Notes: generated from the sequence alone by a model not told the origin. Counted from the first letter of the stretch, positions 31,573 through 42,601 are shown. The stretch: DNA of 48,897 bases from Minisyncoccota bacterium (GCA_018062425.1 JAGOSH010000006.1:1-48897), one strand, 5' to 3'. Numbers and translations: made by a program.

Positions 31573-31827
31573 GTGGTAGAACAAGAAAAACAACCAAATA
31601 TTGAGGTGAAAAAAAGTGATAATGCCTGGCTTCGACCGGTTTTGACTTTCTATGCCAAGGTCACTTCGTGGGTGATTTTACCCCTGGTGGTGGCTGTCCT
31701 GTTGGGCAGGTATGTTAGTCAATCTTTCGGAAGTCAGAGTTGGTTTTTCTTGGCTGTTATAGGTGGATTTTTAATAACATGTTTTGGTATATACAGAGAG
31801 GTTAAAGAATACAAAAAAACTTTATAA
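31573..31827 (+). CDS. AtpZ/AtpI-family protein of the ATP synthase operon
   Basis: An 84-residue protein with two membrane helices (about residues 31-48 and 56-74), leading the ATP synthase operon, the place of AtpI/AtpZ. The first helix has WVILPLVVAVLLGRYVSQ and the second FFLAVIGGFLITCFGIYREV, the usual form of the AtpZ/AtpI family. Such proteins help assemble the c ring or supply Mg2+/Ca2+. The start is GTG at 31573. The gene ends 1 nt before atpB. Confidence 0.7.
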   Translation: MVEQEKQPNIEVKKSDNAWLRPVLTFYAKVTSWVILPLVVAVLLGRYVSQSFGSQSWFFLAVIGGFLITCFGIYREVKEYKKTL

Positions 31828-31828
31828 A

Positions 31829-32725
31829 ATGGCAACAAATAATTTAGAAACCACAGAACAATCAGTAAGTCACGAAGTAACTATTTACGCAGAACCTATT
31901 TTTCACATTGGTGGGCTTGAGGTGACGAATTCACTGCTCACGTCTTGGTTAGCTGTGTTGATAGTGCTTATTTTTTCTATAATCATTAGGATTAATTTAA
32001 AGAAAATTCCAGGGAAGCTACAGCATGTATTCGAGATAATTCTAGGGGGAGCGATTTCGCTTGTTGATCAAGTTACCAACGACAGAAAGGTATCCAATAA
32101 AATATTCCCAATTGTCTTTAGTGTTTTTGTATTTGTACTTATCAATAATTGGGTTGGAATACTGCCGTTTATTGGTTCGGTGGGCTATTATGCAATGCAC
32201 GACGGGCATAACGTATTCGTTCCTTTTTTTCGAGGTGGAACAGCAGATATTAACACTACCTTAACCCTGGGAATTGTTGCTGTTGTTGGTTCAAATCTAT
32301 TCGGAATCATAACACTCGGTGCATGGAAAACTCTAAATAAATATGTTAAGCTACAGGAGCTCGGGTCTATCTTTACGAAGGTTCGTAAGGATCCGAGTGT
32401 GCTTGTAGTAGCACCGGTATCTTTCTTTGTCGGTATAATAGAACTTATAGGAGAAGTAGCGAAGATAGCTTCGCTTTCATTCCGTTTGTTCGGTAATATT
32501 TTCGCAGGGGAAGTATTGCTATCTTCGATGGCTGCAATACTGGCTTTTATCCTGCCTACACCCTTCCTTTTCTTGGAAGTATTCATTGGGCTTATACAGG
32601 CATTGATTTTCGCCTTACTGACCACTGTGTATTTCACCATAGCGGCGCAAGATCACAGCGAACATGAAGAGCACGAACACGAGAAAGGAAAAGACAGTAG
32701 AAAGGAAGAGCTGGTTCACATTTAG
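31829..32725 (+). CDS. atpB: ATP synthase Fo subunit a
   Basis: A 298-residue subunit a with about five to six membrane helices. The essential arginine facing the c ring is in SLSFRLFGNIFAGE (about residue 218), and the C-terminal pair ends in LIQALIFALLTTVYFTIA. The tail (SEHEEHEHEKGKDSRKEE) is unusually charged and His/Glu-rich. A longer frame starting at 31784 would overlap the previous gene; ATG 31829 is chosen. With the c subunit it forms the ion path. Confidence 0.93.
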   Translation: MATNNLETTEQSVSHEVTIYAEPIFHIGGLEVTNSLLTSWLAVLIVLIFSIIIRINLKKIPGKLQHVFEIILGGAISLVDQVTNDRKVSNKIFPIVFSVFVFVLINNWVGILPFIGSVGYYAMHDGHNVFVPFFRGGTADINTTLTLGIVAVVGSNLFGIITLGAWKTLNKYVKLQELGSIFTKVRKDPSVLVVAPVSFFVGIIELIGEVAKIASLSFRLFGNIFAGEVLLSSMAAILAFILPTPFLFLEVFIGLIQALIFALLTTVYFTIAAQDHSEHEEHEHEKGKDSRKEELVHI

Positions 32726-32761
32726 TTTATTAAATTATTAATAAAAAGGTCATTATTATAA

Positions 32762-33037
<276 letters not shown>

Positions 33038-33056
33038 GTAAGTCTTCAAAATCATA

Positions 33057-33506
33057 ATGGAAGCACTGATTTCAACATTTCACATAGACTGGAAGTTAAT
33101 GGTCGCTCAGATCATTAACTTTGCTGTTGTCTTTGCGGCTTTGTATCTTTTAGCAGCTAAACCACTAAAAAAGTTGATACAAGAAAGAACAGAAGAAATT
33201 ACTACTGGGCTTTTGAGTGGAAAAGAAAACCAGACTCTTCTAGAGAATACCAAAAAAGAATACGAAGCAGTATTACTCAAAGCTCGCAATGAAGCTCATG
33301 AATTGCTACAAGAAACCAAAATAGAAGCAAATGCAAAGAAAGCTGAAATGCTTGAAGTTGCGAAAAGCGAAGTTGCTACTATTATAGAAAATGGCAAGAA
33401 AACCCTCGAAGCCGAGAAAACAAAAATGGTAAACGAAGCAAAAAACGAAGTTGCCAGTCTTGTAATCCAAGCAACTGAGAAAGTTTTGCAAGAAAAAAGC
33501 AAGTAA
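33057..33506 (+). CDS. atpF: ATP synthase Fo subunit b
   Basis: A 149-residue protein with one N-terminal membrane helix (about residues 12-34, WKLMVAQIINFAVVFAALYLL) and a long charged helix that dimerises to form the peripheral stalk. It lies 19 nt after atpE and 4 nt before atpH. A single b gene is present, so the stalk is a homodimer. Confidence 0.92.
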   Translation: MEALISTFHIDWKLMVAQIINFAVVFAALYLLAAKPLKKLIQERTEEITTGLLSGKENQTLLENTKKEYEAVLLKARNEAHELLQETKIEANAKKAEMLEVAKSEVATIIENGKKTLEAEKTKMVNEAKNEVASLVIQATEKVLQEKSK

Positions 33507-33510
33507 TTAA

Positions 33511-33915
33511 ATGTCCAAATTATCCGTAAAAAACATAGCAGAAGCAATATATGATGCGAGTCATGATAAATCTGGCAATGAGCTAGGGTTGGTGTTGAAA
33601 CGTTCAGCACAGGTCCTAAAGGATAAAAGGATGCTCGGTAAATCAAAGGATGTTCTGATCGCTCTGCAAAAGATGATCGACAAAAAAACTAATACAATCA
33701 GAGCGAAAGTAACTACAGCGAAACCATTGAGTCCCAGTGAAAGAAAAAAAATAGAAGAAGGAATAAAAGAAAAGTACAAAGGGGAAGTGATAGTGAGTGA
33801 ATTTTTTGAAAATAGAGAACTACTAGGAGGAATGAGGGTCGAAGTAGAGAATGAAATTCTAGACACCACATACAGAGCTAGGCTAGAGAAATTAGAAAAG
33901 TTTTTAATGAAATAG
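33511..33915 (+). CDS. atpH: ATP synthase F1 subunit delta, short
   Basis: A 134-residue delta subunit. The C-terminal part matches the family ([20 protein letters not shown] then [11 protein letters not shown]), but the N-terminal six-helix bundle that binds alpha is reduced: most delta subunits have about 175-180 residues. It still links the b stalk to F1. Identification rests on the C-terminal signature and on its place between b and alpha. Confidence 0.85.
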   Translation: MSKLSVKNIAEAIYDASHDKSGNELGLVLKRSAQVLKDKRMLGKSKDVLIALQKMIDKKTNTIRAKVTTAKPLSPSERKKIEEGIKEKYKGEVIVSEFFENRELLGGMRVEVENEILDTTYRARLEKLEKFLMK

Positions 33916-33919
33916 ATAT

Positions 33920-35419
33920 ATGTCAAACCACATCGTAGAAAATTTAAGAAAAGAAATAGAAGCTTTCAAAATAGATGAGAACGCTTTAAAGGTGGGTCAT
34001 GTGGTCGAAGTTTTCGACGGTATTGCCAAAGTTTCTGGCCTCTCTGATGTTAAATCTTCTGAAATGGTTACATTCTCTGGTGGGGAAACAGGTGTGGTTC
34101 TAAACCTCGAGGAAGACACAGTCGGGGTAATCATACTCGGTGACTTTTCTAAAATTGTTGAAGGCGACGAAGTAACTGCAACTGGCAAGATCTTGGAAGT
34201 TCCAGTAGGTGATGCACAAATCGGACGAGTATTAAATGCTTTAGGTCAACCTATCGACGGCAAGGGTGATGTGAAGACTTCAAAGTCATATCCAGTAGAG
34301 AAAGTTGCTCCAGGTGTGGTGACACGTCAAGGTGTAGACCAGCCAGTGCAGACAGGTATCAAAGCTATCGACGCTCTTATCCCAGTGGGTCGTGGTCAGC
34401 GCGAGCTTATCATCGGTGACCGACAGACAGGTAAGACGGCTATCGCTATAGATACGATTTTAAATCAAAAGGGTCAGAATATGATCTGTGTTTATGTTTC
34501 AATAGGACAAAAAGATTCCAAACTTCGCAAGTTACAAACTCGCCTAGAAGAAGGCGGTGCTATGGCATACACTATTATAGTTTCTGCAGGTTCTTCTGAG
34601 CCGGCAGCGCTTTCATACATCGCTCCATATGCGGGTGTAGCTATCGCAGAGTTTTTTATGGACCAAGGCAAAGATGTTTTAATAATTTATGATGATTTGT
34701 CTAAACACGCTGTAGCGTATCGAGAAATTTCGCTCCTTCTACGTCGTCCACCAGGTCGTGAAGCGTATCCTGGAGACGTTTTCTATCTACACTCTAGACT
34801 CCTTGAGCGTGCATGTCGCCGAAACCAAGACTACGGTGGAGGTTCTATCACCGCGCTTCCAATCATCGAAACTCAGGCTGGAGACTTGTCTGCATACATT
34901 CCAACCAACGTTATTTCTATCACCGACGGACAGATATTCCTCGAGACTGACCTTTTCTACAAAGGTATTCGTCCGGCAGTAAACGTCGGATTTTCGGTGT
35001 CTCGTGTGGGTGGTAATGCACAGATCAAGGCTATGAAGAAAGTGGCTGGAACTTTGAAACTTGACCTAGCGCAGTTCCGAGAATTAGAAGCTTTCGCACA
35101 ATTCGGTTCTGACCTAGACGATGCTACCAAGCGTCAGCTAGAACGTGGCAAGCGCGCTGTTGAACTACTCAAACAACCTCAGTACGCTCCGGTACTCACA
35201 GAACATCAAATCGTATCATTGTACGCACTGGTGAAAGGCTATATGGATGATGTACCAGTAGAGGCTATCAAAGCTTTTGAACAAGGGTTGATCGACTATA
35301 CAGACAACAATGCCAAAATGTTCCGCAAAGAAGTTCTTGATAAAAAAATGTGGACCGACGCCGGAGAAGCAGAGCTCAAGAAAGCAATCGAAGATTTCAA
35401 AGCTGGTTTTATGAAATAA
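33920..35419 (+). CDS. atpA: ATP synthase F1 subunit alpha
   Basis: A 499-residue subunit alpha, close to the family length. It carries the beta-barrel start, Walker [10 protein letters not shown] (about residues 166-174), the arginine-finger region and the helical C-terminus. Alpha holds the non-catalytic nucleotide sites. The ATG follows the atpH stop by 4 nt, with no ribosome-binding site. Confidence 0.97.
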   Translation: MSNHIVENLRKEIEAFKIDENALKVGHVVEVFDGIAKVSGLSDVKSSEMVTFSGGETGVVLNLEEDTVGVIILGDFSKIVEGDEVTATGKILEVPVGDAQIGRVLNALGQPIDGKGDVKTSKSYPVEKVAPGVVTRQGVDQPVQTGIKAIDALIPVGRGQRELIIGDRQTGKTAIAIDTILNQKGQNMICVYVSIGQKDSKLRKLQTRLEEGGAMAYTIIVSAGSSEPAALSYIAPYAGVAIAEFFMDQGKDVLIIYDDLSKHAVAYREISLLLRRPPGREAYPGDVFYLHSRLLERACRRNQDYGGGSITALPIIETQAGDLSAYIPTNVISITDGQIFLETDLFYKGIRPAVNVGFSVSRVGGNAQIKAMKKVAGTLKLDLAQFRELEAFAQFGSDLDDATKRQLERGKRAVELLKQPQYAPVLTEHQIVSLYALVKGYMDDVPVEAIKAFEQGLIDYTDNNAKMFRKEVLDKKMWTDAGEAELKKAIEDFKAGFMK

Positions 35420-35423
35420 ATTT

Positions 35424-36329
35424 ATGGCAGGAACCAAGGAAATTAAAAGACGAATAAAGAGTGTAAAGAACACAAAAAAGATAACCAAGGCCATGGAGCT
35501 TGTTTCAGCTTCCAAAATGAAACGTGCTGTCGCCAAAACTCTCGCTTCTCGTCTTTATGCCACTTATTCTTGGGAGCTTTTAACTTCTATTTCTGGCAAA
35601 CTAGACGAGGCAACTCATCCATTTTTTACAGAGAATACAGAGGGTAAGACTTTGATTATTTTAATTACTTCAAACAGGGGACTCTGCGGAGGCTACAATG
35701 CACAAGTTATCAAGAAAACTATTTTAAAAATAAAATCTCTAGAAAACGAACAAGTTGAATTTCTAACTATCGGCAAAAAAGGTGATGCAGCTATGCGCAG
35801 AGTTGGACAAGACGTCGTCGCTTCCTTTTTAGAGTTACCAGATATTATTTCTCTTTACGACATAAATCCTATTTCAAAGTTTATAAGTGGAGAATACAAA
35901 GCAGGTGTATATAAAAATGTATATGTTGCCTACACAGACTTTATTTCAGCTTTAACTCAAACACCAAGAATAAGAAAACTATTACCGGTTTCCAAAAAAG
36001 AACTAAAGAAAGCTATTCAAGATGTTGGAGACCAAAAATCGAGAGATTTGTTGGATACAAAGCAAGATACAGGAGAATATATTTTCGAAGGAGACACGGA
36101 TACGTTAATAGAATCTCTGGCAGAAAAATTGGTAAAGATGCAGATATATCAAATGTTACTAGAATCAAACGCTTCCGAACAGTCTAGTAGAATGATTTCA
36201 ATGAAAAACGCAGGCGATGCAGCAGGAGAAATGATAGACGACCTTACTCTGATGTTCAACAAGGCGAGACAGGCAAACATTACCAGAGAAATAAGTGAGA
36301 TCAGTGCCGGTATGGCGTCAGTTAGTTAA
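35424..36329 (+). CDS. atpG: ATP synthase F1 subunit gamma
   Basis: A 301-residue gamma, the central rotor shaft. It has the N-terminal helix EIKRRIKSVKNTKKITKAME, the Rossmann-like middle with LITSNRGLCGGYNAQV, and a C-terminal helix (MISMKNAGDAAGEMIDDL). It is slightly longer than E. coli gamma, with an insert around residues 205-225. Confidence 0.95.
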   Translation: MAGTKEIKRRIKSVKNTKKITKAMELVSASKMKRAVAKTLASRLYATYSWELLTSISGKLDEATHPFFTENTEGKTLIILITSNRGLCGGYNAQVIKKTILKIKSLENEQVEFLTIGKKGDAAMRRVGQDVVASFLELPDIISLYDINPISKFISGEYKAGVYKNVYVAYTDFISALTQTPRIRKLLPVSKKELKKAIQDVGDQKSRDLLDTKQDTGEYIFEGDTDTLIESLAEKLVKMQIYQMLLESNASEQSSRMISMKNAGDAAGEMIDDLTLMFNKARQANITREISEISAGMASVS

Positions 36330-37739
<1,410 letters not shown>

Positions 37740-37742
37740 AAA

Positions 37743-38189
37743 ATGTCAACGAAGCAAATAAAATTAAAAGTCGTAACCCCAGAAAAACTAATCCTAGAAG
37801 AACTAGTGGATTCTGTTACTGTACCTACTACTGAAGGGGAAATAGGTATTTTGCCAGATCACGTGCCACTTGTGGCCGGGCTTAAGTCTGGTGACATAGT
37901 AGCCAATACAAATGGCGAGGAAGTACCAATGGCTGTAGTTGGTGGATTTGTAGAAGTGAATAAAGTTGAGGGAGTGACGACGGTAGTTATACTCGCTGAC
38001 TTTGCCGAACATGTCGGAGAGCTTAGTGATGAAGCCATAGAACGCGCCCATGCTCGTGCAGCAGAGCTCAAGAAAGCAATGGAAGACAAAGAGCATGTAG
38101 ATTTCGAACACTTCGAATCCGAACTAGAACGCTCAATAACTCGTATTAAAATTGCCGACAAGTGGAGGAGTAAGAAGTATCGGAAATAA
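37743..38189 (+). CDS. atpC: ATP synthase F1 subunit epsilon
   Basis: A 148-residue epsilon with the N-terminal beta sandwich (TPEKLILEELVDSVTVPTTE, GEIGILPDHVPLVAGLKSG) and a C-terminal helical hairpin (about 95-148) that can inhibit ATP hydrolysis. The hairpin is longer than in minimal forms, ending in basic residues. It closes the operon; rsmI follows after 6 nt and is likely co-transcribed. Confidence 0.92.
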   Translation: MSTKQIKLKVVTPEKLILEELVDSVTVPTTEGEIGILPDHVPLVAGLKSGDIVANTNGEEVPMAVVGGFVEVNKVEGVTTVVILADFAEHVGELSDEAIERAHARAAELKKAMEDKEHVDFEHFESELERSITRIKIADKWRSKKYRK

Positions 38190-38195
38190 TTTTTA

Positions 38196-38873
38196 ATGTC
38201 TAATTTTTATATAGTAGCTACACCGATTGGGAATATGCAGGACATAACCCTGCGTGCTTTGGAGATTCTGAAAACTGTAGACATTATTCTGTGTGAAGAT
38301 ACGCGCACCACAGGTAGATTGCTCGAACGACATGGTATCAAGAACCATTTGATGAGCTATCACGCTCAAAGCAAACTCGCCAAAGTTGATAAAATTTTTG
38401 AGCTTATCGAAGAGGGTAAGAATATTGCGCTAGTGTCCGACGCTGGAACCCCAACTATTTCTGATCCCGGGGCATTACTGATTTCAAAGATAAAAGATAA
38501 ATTTGCCGATACTGTGAAAGTTATTCCAATACCCGGTGCAAGCGCGCTCGTCACAGCGCTATCGGCATCCGGATTACCAACCCACGAATTTGTATTCTTG
38601 GGATTTTTACCACATAAAAAGGGAAGAGAGACTTTGTTTAAAGAAATAGCGGAAGCAAAGAGGACGGTCATTTTCTACGAATCCACTCACCGTATGCTCA
38701 AAACCTTGGAAGCATTGATAAAATTCTGTCCAGATAAAAAAGTATGTGTCGCCCGCGAACTGACCAAGATATACGAAGAATTCAAAACAGGTAGCGCAGA
38801 AGAGCTTCTAACTTTTTTTACCGAAAACAAAGAAAAACAAAAAGGGGAGTTTGTAGTACTCGTATCTAACTAA
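38196..38873 (+). CDS. rsmI: 16S rRNA 2'-O-methyltransferase RsmI
   Basis: A 225-residue RsmI of the tetrapyrrole-methylase fold. Motifs are VATPIGNMQDITLRA (residues 7-21), CEDTRTTGRLL, SDAGTPTISDPG (about 80-91) and IPGASALVTALSASGLP. RsmI methylates the ribose of C1402 in the decoding centre. It is shorter than E. coli RsmI, lacking the C-terminal extension. Its stop codon is part of the palindrome shared with priA. Confidence 0.93.
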   Translation: MSNFYIVATPIGNMQDITLRALEILKTVDIILCEDTRTTGRLLERHGIKNHLMSYHAQSKLAKVDKIFELIEEGKNIALVSDAGTPTISDPGALLISKIKDKFADTVKVIPIPGASALVTALSASGLPTHEFVFLGFLPHKKGRETLFKEIAEAKRTVIFYESTHRMLKTLEALIKFCPDKKVCVARELTKIYEEFKTGSAEELLTFFTENKEKQKGEFVVLVSN

Positions 38874-38897
38874 TTCGGACGTCCGACGTCCGAATTA
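38871..38897. terminator. Bidirectional terminator made from two stop codons (palindrome copy 2)
   Basis: A 12-bp perfect stem (38871-38882 with 38886-38897, loop CCG). The rsmI stop TAA forms the first three bases and the priA stop forms the last three. The inner core repeats the palindrome at 200-226. Confidence 0.7.
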
Positions 38898-40805
38898 CAA
38901 TACGTCTTCTGGGTCGACTTGAATGTGAAAGTTCTCGTTGTTTGAAATTTCGTTCAAGATTTGGTCGAGCGCTGGATTCAAGGTTCCATCAACATAAATT
39001 TCCGGTAATGACCAAAGACTATTTTCCAATCTGAGGAGTATATTGTTTCCGTATATAACTGGTTCGAAAGCATCGAGCATTTCTGCGATTTCATTTTGAC
39101 TGCTTTTCTTTGCTTTCCCATCTTTAGAACTTATTTTAATGAATCTTTTGTATGGTGGATAACCCAAGCTCTGTCTGTCTGCGAGCTCTTCTTTTACATA
39201 GCTCGCCAAACTGCCATTCAATATAGAGGTTATTACTCCGTCGTCGGTGTTTCTGGTTTCAATGAATAAATCTTTGCTGGTTTTCTCTAGGGTTTGCAAA
39301 ATAAGTTGAAGGATTTTTTCACTAATTTTGAAATTTGGTATACTCCACAATGAATCAAATGACACCATTACCGAAAGGGGCAGGTTTTCTTTTATATAAT
39401 ACAAAGCCATTTCTGTTCCCAGGAGTATAGAGCCTGGTGTTTTTTCAAATTCCTTTATTGTTTTTTCTGCGCCAGCTTTGGTTCTGACCGCTTCTTTGTT
39501 GAGCTCAAAGATTTTTGTATCTGGAAAATGTTTGGTTAGTTCTTCGTAAACTAACTCCGTCCCAACACCGAGTGTTATCAGGTTCCAGCTACCACAATTT
39601 CCACAAACAGTATCAGGATTTTTTTCATGTTTGCATTTATTGCAGACAAATAGTCTTTTCTTTTTGTCTTTGCTCATATACAGCACCAGTGGCGCTTGGC
39701 ATTCGGGGCAGTACACTGGAGTCTCGCAATGTTTGCAAACAGTATAAGTTGCTAGTCCTTTGCGTAGGGTAAAAACGAAAACACTTTGACCTTTTTCAAT
39801 AGTTTTCCTAATCTGGTCCAAGCTTTCTTCGCTTACTACTTGCCACTTACTGTTTTCATTTTTCTTCACTCCTTTTTCGATGACACGTATTACTGTGTCA
39901 GTGTTTATCCGAAAGGATATTGGTCGGACTTCACCAAAGCCCATAATTTCTTTGCGCCCGATGGTTTCAAATCGGAGTAGCGTGTCTGACAGTATTAGTT
40001 TGATTTTTGTTTTTTGTGCGTAAAGTTCAGTAAAAGTTCGTAGGTCTATACCCGGTTCAGTTACTGATTTGTAGGAACTACTGCTCTCGTGTTCAAGCAC
40101 GATAACCCGGATATCATTTCTGGGTATTGAAAGGTATGGTGCGGTGCCCAGTATGAGCAGAGCATGTTCCGAAGCTACGGCCTGTTTTACAGACTCTTCG
40201 AGTTTCTTTTTGGACATACCACTGTAAAGGGTAACCACAAAGTTTTCGATTCCACGACTGAGTACGTTTTTAAAAAACTCGATATCGCTTTCCCTTGGTA
40301 ACACAATAAACACGGACTGATGCAGGGCAAAGGATTCACGGATCAGGGTTTTGTAATATGAAATTCTGTCTTCGGTGTTTGTTTGAAACAATACTTTTTC
40401 AGGTTTTACGTTGCTGTCAGGTAGGTTGTGGTCTTGGGTGTATTTTATAAAAAGTTTAGACAACTCATCATAGTTTTCTTTTAATACTTCTGGTATTAGG
40501 TGTGACAAAACAAAGTTTTTGTTCAGGATCGAATACTTGGCCAAGTCCAGTGCCGAGGTGACAAATTCGTTCCTGAGGATAGAGTGCCCTTTAACCTCTT
40601 CTATTTTGCGCAGATTGAAATCCGCCCCCTTGATTTGCATCTTGCTTTCTAGGGCTTCTTTTACCTCTATCACTAGACCTAGGATTTTCCTTTTCCTCAA
40701 AGAAATAGAAACTATGTCGTTTACATGGACAGAAAGAGAGGTGAAATACGTTAATTCCTCTTCAAAAGCTACTTTTTGGAGCGGTATAACTGTTACTACA
40801 AGCAT
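38895..40805 (-). CDS. PriA-like primosomal protein with degenerate helicase motor
   Basis: A 636-residue PriA homologue. Kept features: the zinc module with eight cysteines (C357, C360, C366, C369, C388, C391, C401, C404), LGVGTELVYEEL, the LLGTEMALYY and IPNFKISEKILQLILQ segments, and the C-terminal RQSLGYPPYKRFIKI. Lost features: Walker A (residues 139-152 read LFQTNTEDRISYYK where GVTGSGKT is expected), the DEAH box (VLEHES) and the AGRAGR arginine motif (QTLEKTS near 505). It should therefore not hydrolyse ATP and may only recognise forks or load the helicase. The gene symbol priA is not assigned because catalytic function appears absent. ATG 40805 lies exactly 6 nt after a TAATAT box. 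Confidence 0.85.
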   Translation of the reverse strand: MLVVTVIPLQKVAFEEELTYFTSLSVHVNDIVSISLRKRKILGLVIEVKEALESKMQIKGADFNLRKIEEVKGHSILRNEFVTSALDLAKYSILNKNFVLSHLIPEVLKENYDELSKLFIKYTQDHNLPDSNVKPEKVLFQTNTEDRISYYKTLIRESFALHQSVFIVLPRESDIEFFKNVLSRGIENFVVTLYSGMSKKKLEESVKQAVASEHALLILGTAPYLSIPRNDIRVIVLEHESSSSYKSVTEPGIDLRTFTELYAQKTKIKLILSDTLLRFETIGRKEIMGFGEVRPISFRINTDTVIRVIEKGVKKNENSKWQVVSEESLDQIRKTIEKGQSVFVFTLRKGLATYTVCKHCETPVYCPECQAPLVLYMSKDKKKRLFVCNKCKHEKNPDTVCGNCGSWNLITLGVGTELVYEELTKHFPDTKIFELNKEAVRTKAGAEKTIKEFEKTPGSILLGTEMALYYIKENLPLSVMVSFDSLWSIPNFKISEKILQLILQTLEKTSKDLFIETRNTDDGVITSILNGSLASYVKEELADRQSLGYPPYKRFIKISSKDGKAKKSSQNEIAEMLDAFEPVIYGNNILLRLENSLWSLPEIYVDGTLNPALDQILNEISNNENFHIQVDPEDVL

Positions 40806-40843
40806 ATTTCAATATTAGCACAGACTGTGATATATTACCCTTT
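40806..40843. promoter_or_regulatory. Divergent leaderless promoters of priA-like and mreB
   Basis: Only 38 bp separate the two ATGs. Minus: TAATAT (40817-40812), 6 nt, ATG 40805. Plus: TTTCAA (40807-40812), 18-bp spacer, TATATT (40831-40836), 7 nt, ATG 40844. The -35 of mreB overlaps the -10 of the priA-like gene. Confidence 0.6.
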
Positions 40844-41857
40844 ATGGGACTCTTTTCGAGGAAACTAGGTATAGATTTGGGCACTGCCAATACCTTGGTG
40901 TATTTGCCAGGTAAAGGAGTCGTAATAAACGAACCTTCAGTAGTGGCTGTATCAGAACAGGATAACAAAGTTTTGGCAATAGGAATAGAAGCAAAAGAAA
41001 TGGTGGGCAAAACGCCAGACTCCATCATCGCGTATAGACCAATGAAAGACGGGGTGATCGCAGACTATCGTATCACCGAGGCCATGCTCCGGTATTTCAT
41101 AAACAAAGCATTGGGTAAATTTAATTTTTGGAAACCAGATGTGATGGTCTCTGTTCCGGCTGGTGTAACTTCGACCGAGAGGCGCGCCGTTGTAGAAGCT
41201 GCCATTCGTGCAGGTGCGCGCAATGCTTTTGTTGTGAAGGAGCCTATCTTGGCGGCTATTGGTGCGGGTATTCCTATATATGAATCCAAGGGTCACATGA
41301 TCGTGGACATCGGTGGTGGGACTACTGACGTGGCTGTGATATCTCTCGGTGGCATCGTGGCCTCTACTTCGGTGAAATGTGCTGGTACTAAAATCGACGC
41401 TGCTATTGCCGACTACATCAAAAAGACTTTCAACCTAGCTATCGGTGACCGTACCGCAGAGGAAGTAAAAATAAAAATCGGTGCAGCGGTACCACTGGAA
41501 GAAGAACTTCGAGTTACTATCAAAGGACGGGATTACATTCAAGGTCTGCCACGTAGCGCTCAGGTCAGCACCAACGAAGTAGTTAAAGCCATAGACAGCG
41601 AACTCAAACAGATAGTAAAAGCGATCAAAGAAGTCTTGGCAGAAACTCCACCGGAATTGGCTTCCGACATCATCGACCACGGTATCATCATGACTGGTGG
41701 CTCTTCGCTTTTGCGCAATTTACCTGATTTGATTTATCGCAAGACTGGAGTGAAAGCTGTAGTGGCTGAAGATGCCTTGTATTGTGTTGCAAAGGGAACC
41801 GGTATTGCGCTCGAACACTTGGATACATACAAACGTGCTATTTTGAGCAAAAAATAG
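40844..41857 (+). CDS. mreB: Rod-shape actin homologue MreB
   Basis: A 337-residue MreB. It starts with the amphipathic-like MGLFSRKLGIDLGTANTLVY, and contains the actin-type nucleotide motifs: phosphate 1 GIDLGTANT, phosphate 2 MIVDIGGGTTDVAV and adenosine motif IIMTGGSSLLRNL. MreB filaments guide cell-wall synthesis. The usual mreC, mreD, pbp2 and rodA partners are not adjacent. It is followed by a holB-like gene after 12 nt. Confidence 0.96.
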   Translation: MGLFSRKLGIDLGTANTLVYLPGKGVVINEPSVVAVSEQDNKVLAIGIEAKEMVGKTPDSIIAYRPMKDGVIADYRITEAMLRYFINKALGKFNFWKPDVMVSVPAGVTSTERRAVVEAAIRAGARNAFVVKEPILAAIGAGIPIYESKGHMIVDIGGGTTDVAVISLGGIVASTSVKCAGTKIDAAIADYIKKTFNLAIGDRTAEEVKIKIGAAVPLEEELRVTIKGRDYIQGLPRSAQVSTNEVVKAIDSELKQIVKAIKEVLAETPPELASDIIDHGIIMTGGSSLLRNLPDLIYRKTGVKAVVAEDALYCVAKGTGIALEHLDTYKRAILSKK

Positions 41858-41869
41858 TTTTTTAAATTG

Positions 41870-42592
41870 ATGGATATTAATAAAGAAAATTTACATCATG
41901 CGTACCTACTGCTCGGTAATCGGGATTTTTTGTTGCCTAAGGTTATCGAATTAATAGAGGGTTTGGGTACAAATACTGTTTCTAATCCAGATTTTTTCAA
42001 ACTCGAAATTGATACTTTTAAAATAGATGATGCCCGCAGGCTAAAAGCTCAAACGAGCGAGAAAACTTTTGCGAGTGGAGAGGACACCAAGAAAGTTTTC
42101 GTAATTGCCGCGAATCAGTTTCTGCTCGAAGCTCAGAACACCCTGCTTAAAATTTTCGAGGAACCGGCTGAGAACGTACATTTTTTTGTAATAAGTGGAA
42201 ATGAACAAGCGTTTATACCAACTCTGCTTTCAAGGTTTTTTGTAATTAAATCAGAAGAGTCTACCTCCGCGAGGCAAGACTTAGTGGAAGAGGATAATGC
42301 ATTTTTAAACATGAGTTTAACTCAGAGGATCGAATATATAAAAAACATGTTGGCCGAGGCCAAAGAAGAGGATGAAGAGGAGGGTACAGGGGATTCACCT
42401 CGCACAGTTGCCTTAAATTTCTTGAACGGAATCGAAAGGTCTTTGTATCAAAAGTTTTTGAATAATAAATTTACCAAACTAGAAGTATTCGAACATATCT
42501 TCAAAGTCAGGCACAATCTACGCCAACCAGGTTCGGCACCCAAGATGCTACTCGAATCAGTTGCTTTGGCGATACCAGAGAAAATGTTATAA
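41870..42592 (+). CDS. DNA polymerase III delta'-like clamp-loader subunit
   Basis: A 240-residue protein of the DnaX/HolB AAA+ type. It starts HHAYLLLGNRD where delta' has HAYLFxGPxGxGK, so Walker A is missing, as in many delta' subunits. It keeps EAQNTLLKIFEEPAENVHF and a SRC-like TLLSRFF. It is short, without a clear C-terminal collar domain, and has an acidic stretch (EAKEEDEEEGTG) instead. ATG 41870 is chosen over the TTG at 41867. It probably helps load the sliding clamp. Confidence 0.75.
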   Translation: MDINKENLHHAYLLLGNRDFLLPKVIELIEGLGTNTVSNPDFFKLEIDTFKIDDARRLKAQTSEKTFASGEDTKKVFVIAANQFLLEAQNTLLKIFEEPAENVHFFVISGNEQAFIPTLLSRFFVIKSEESTSARQDLVEEDNAFLNMSLTQRIEYIKNMLAEAKEEDEEEGTGDSPRTVALNFLNGIERSLYQKFLNNKFTKLEVFEHIFKVRHNLRQPGSAPKMLLESVALAIPEKML

Positions 42593-42601
42593 TGCATTTA
42601 T
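42588..42601 (+). promoter_or_regulatory. Near-leaderless promoter of frr
   Basis: TATAAT (42588-42593) overlaps the stop of the clamp-loader gene and lies 8 nt before the frr ATG. Confidence 0.5.

Noticed and set aside
41870-42592. Missing Walker A in the clamp-loader protein as a novelty
   Set aside because: Loss of the nucleotide site is common in delta' subunits, so it is not remarkable by itself.
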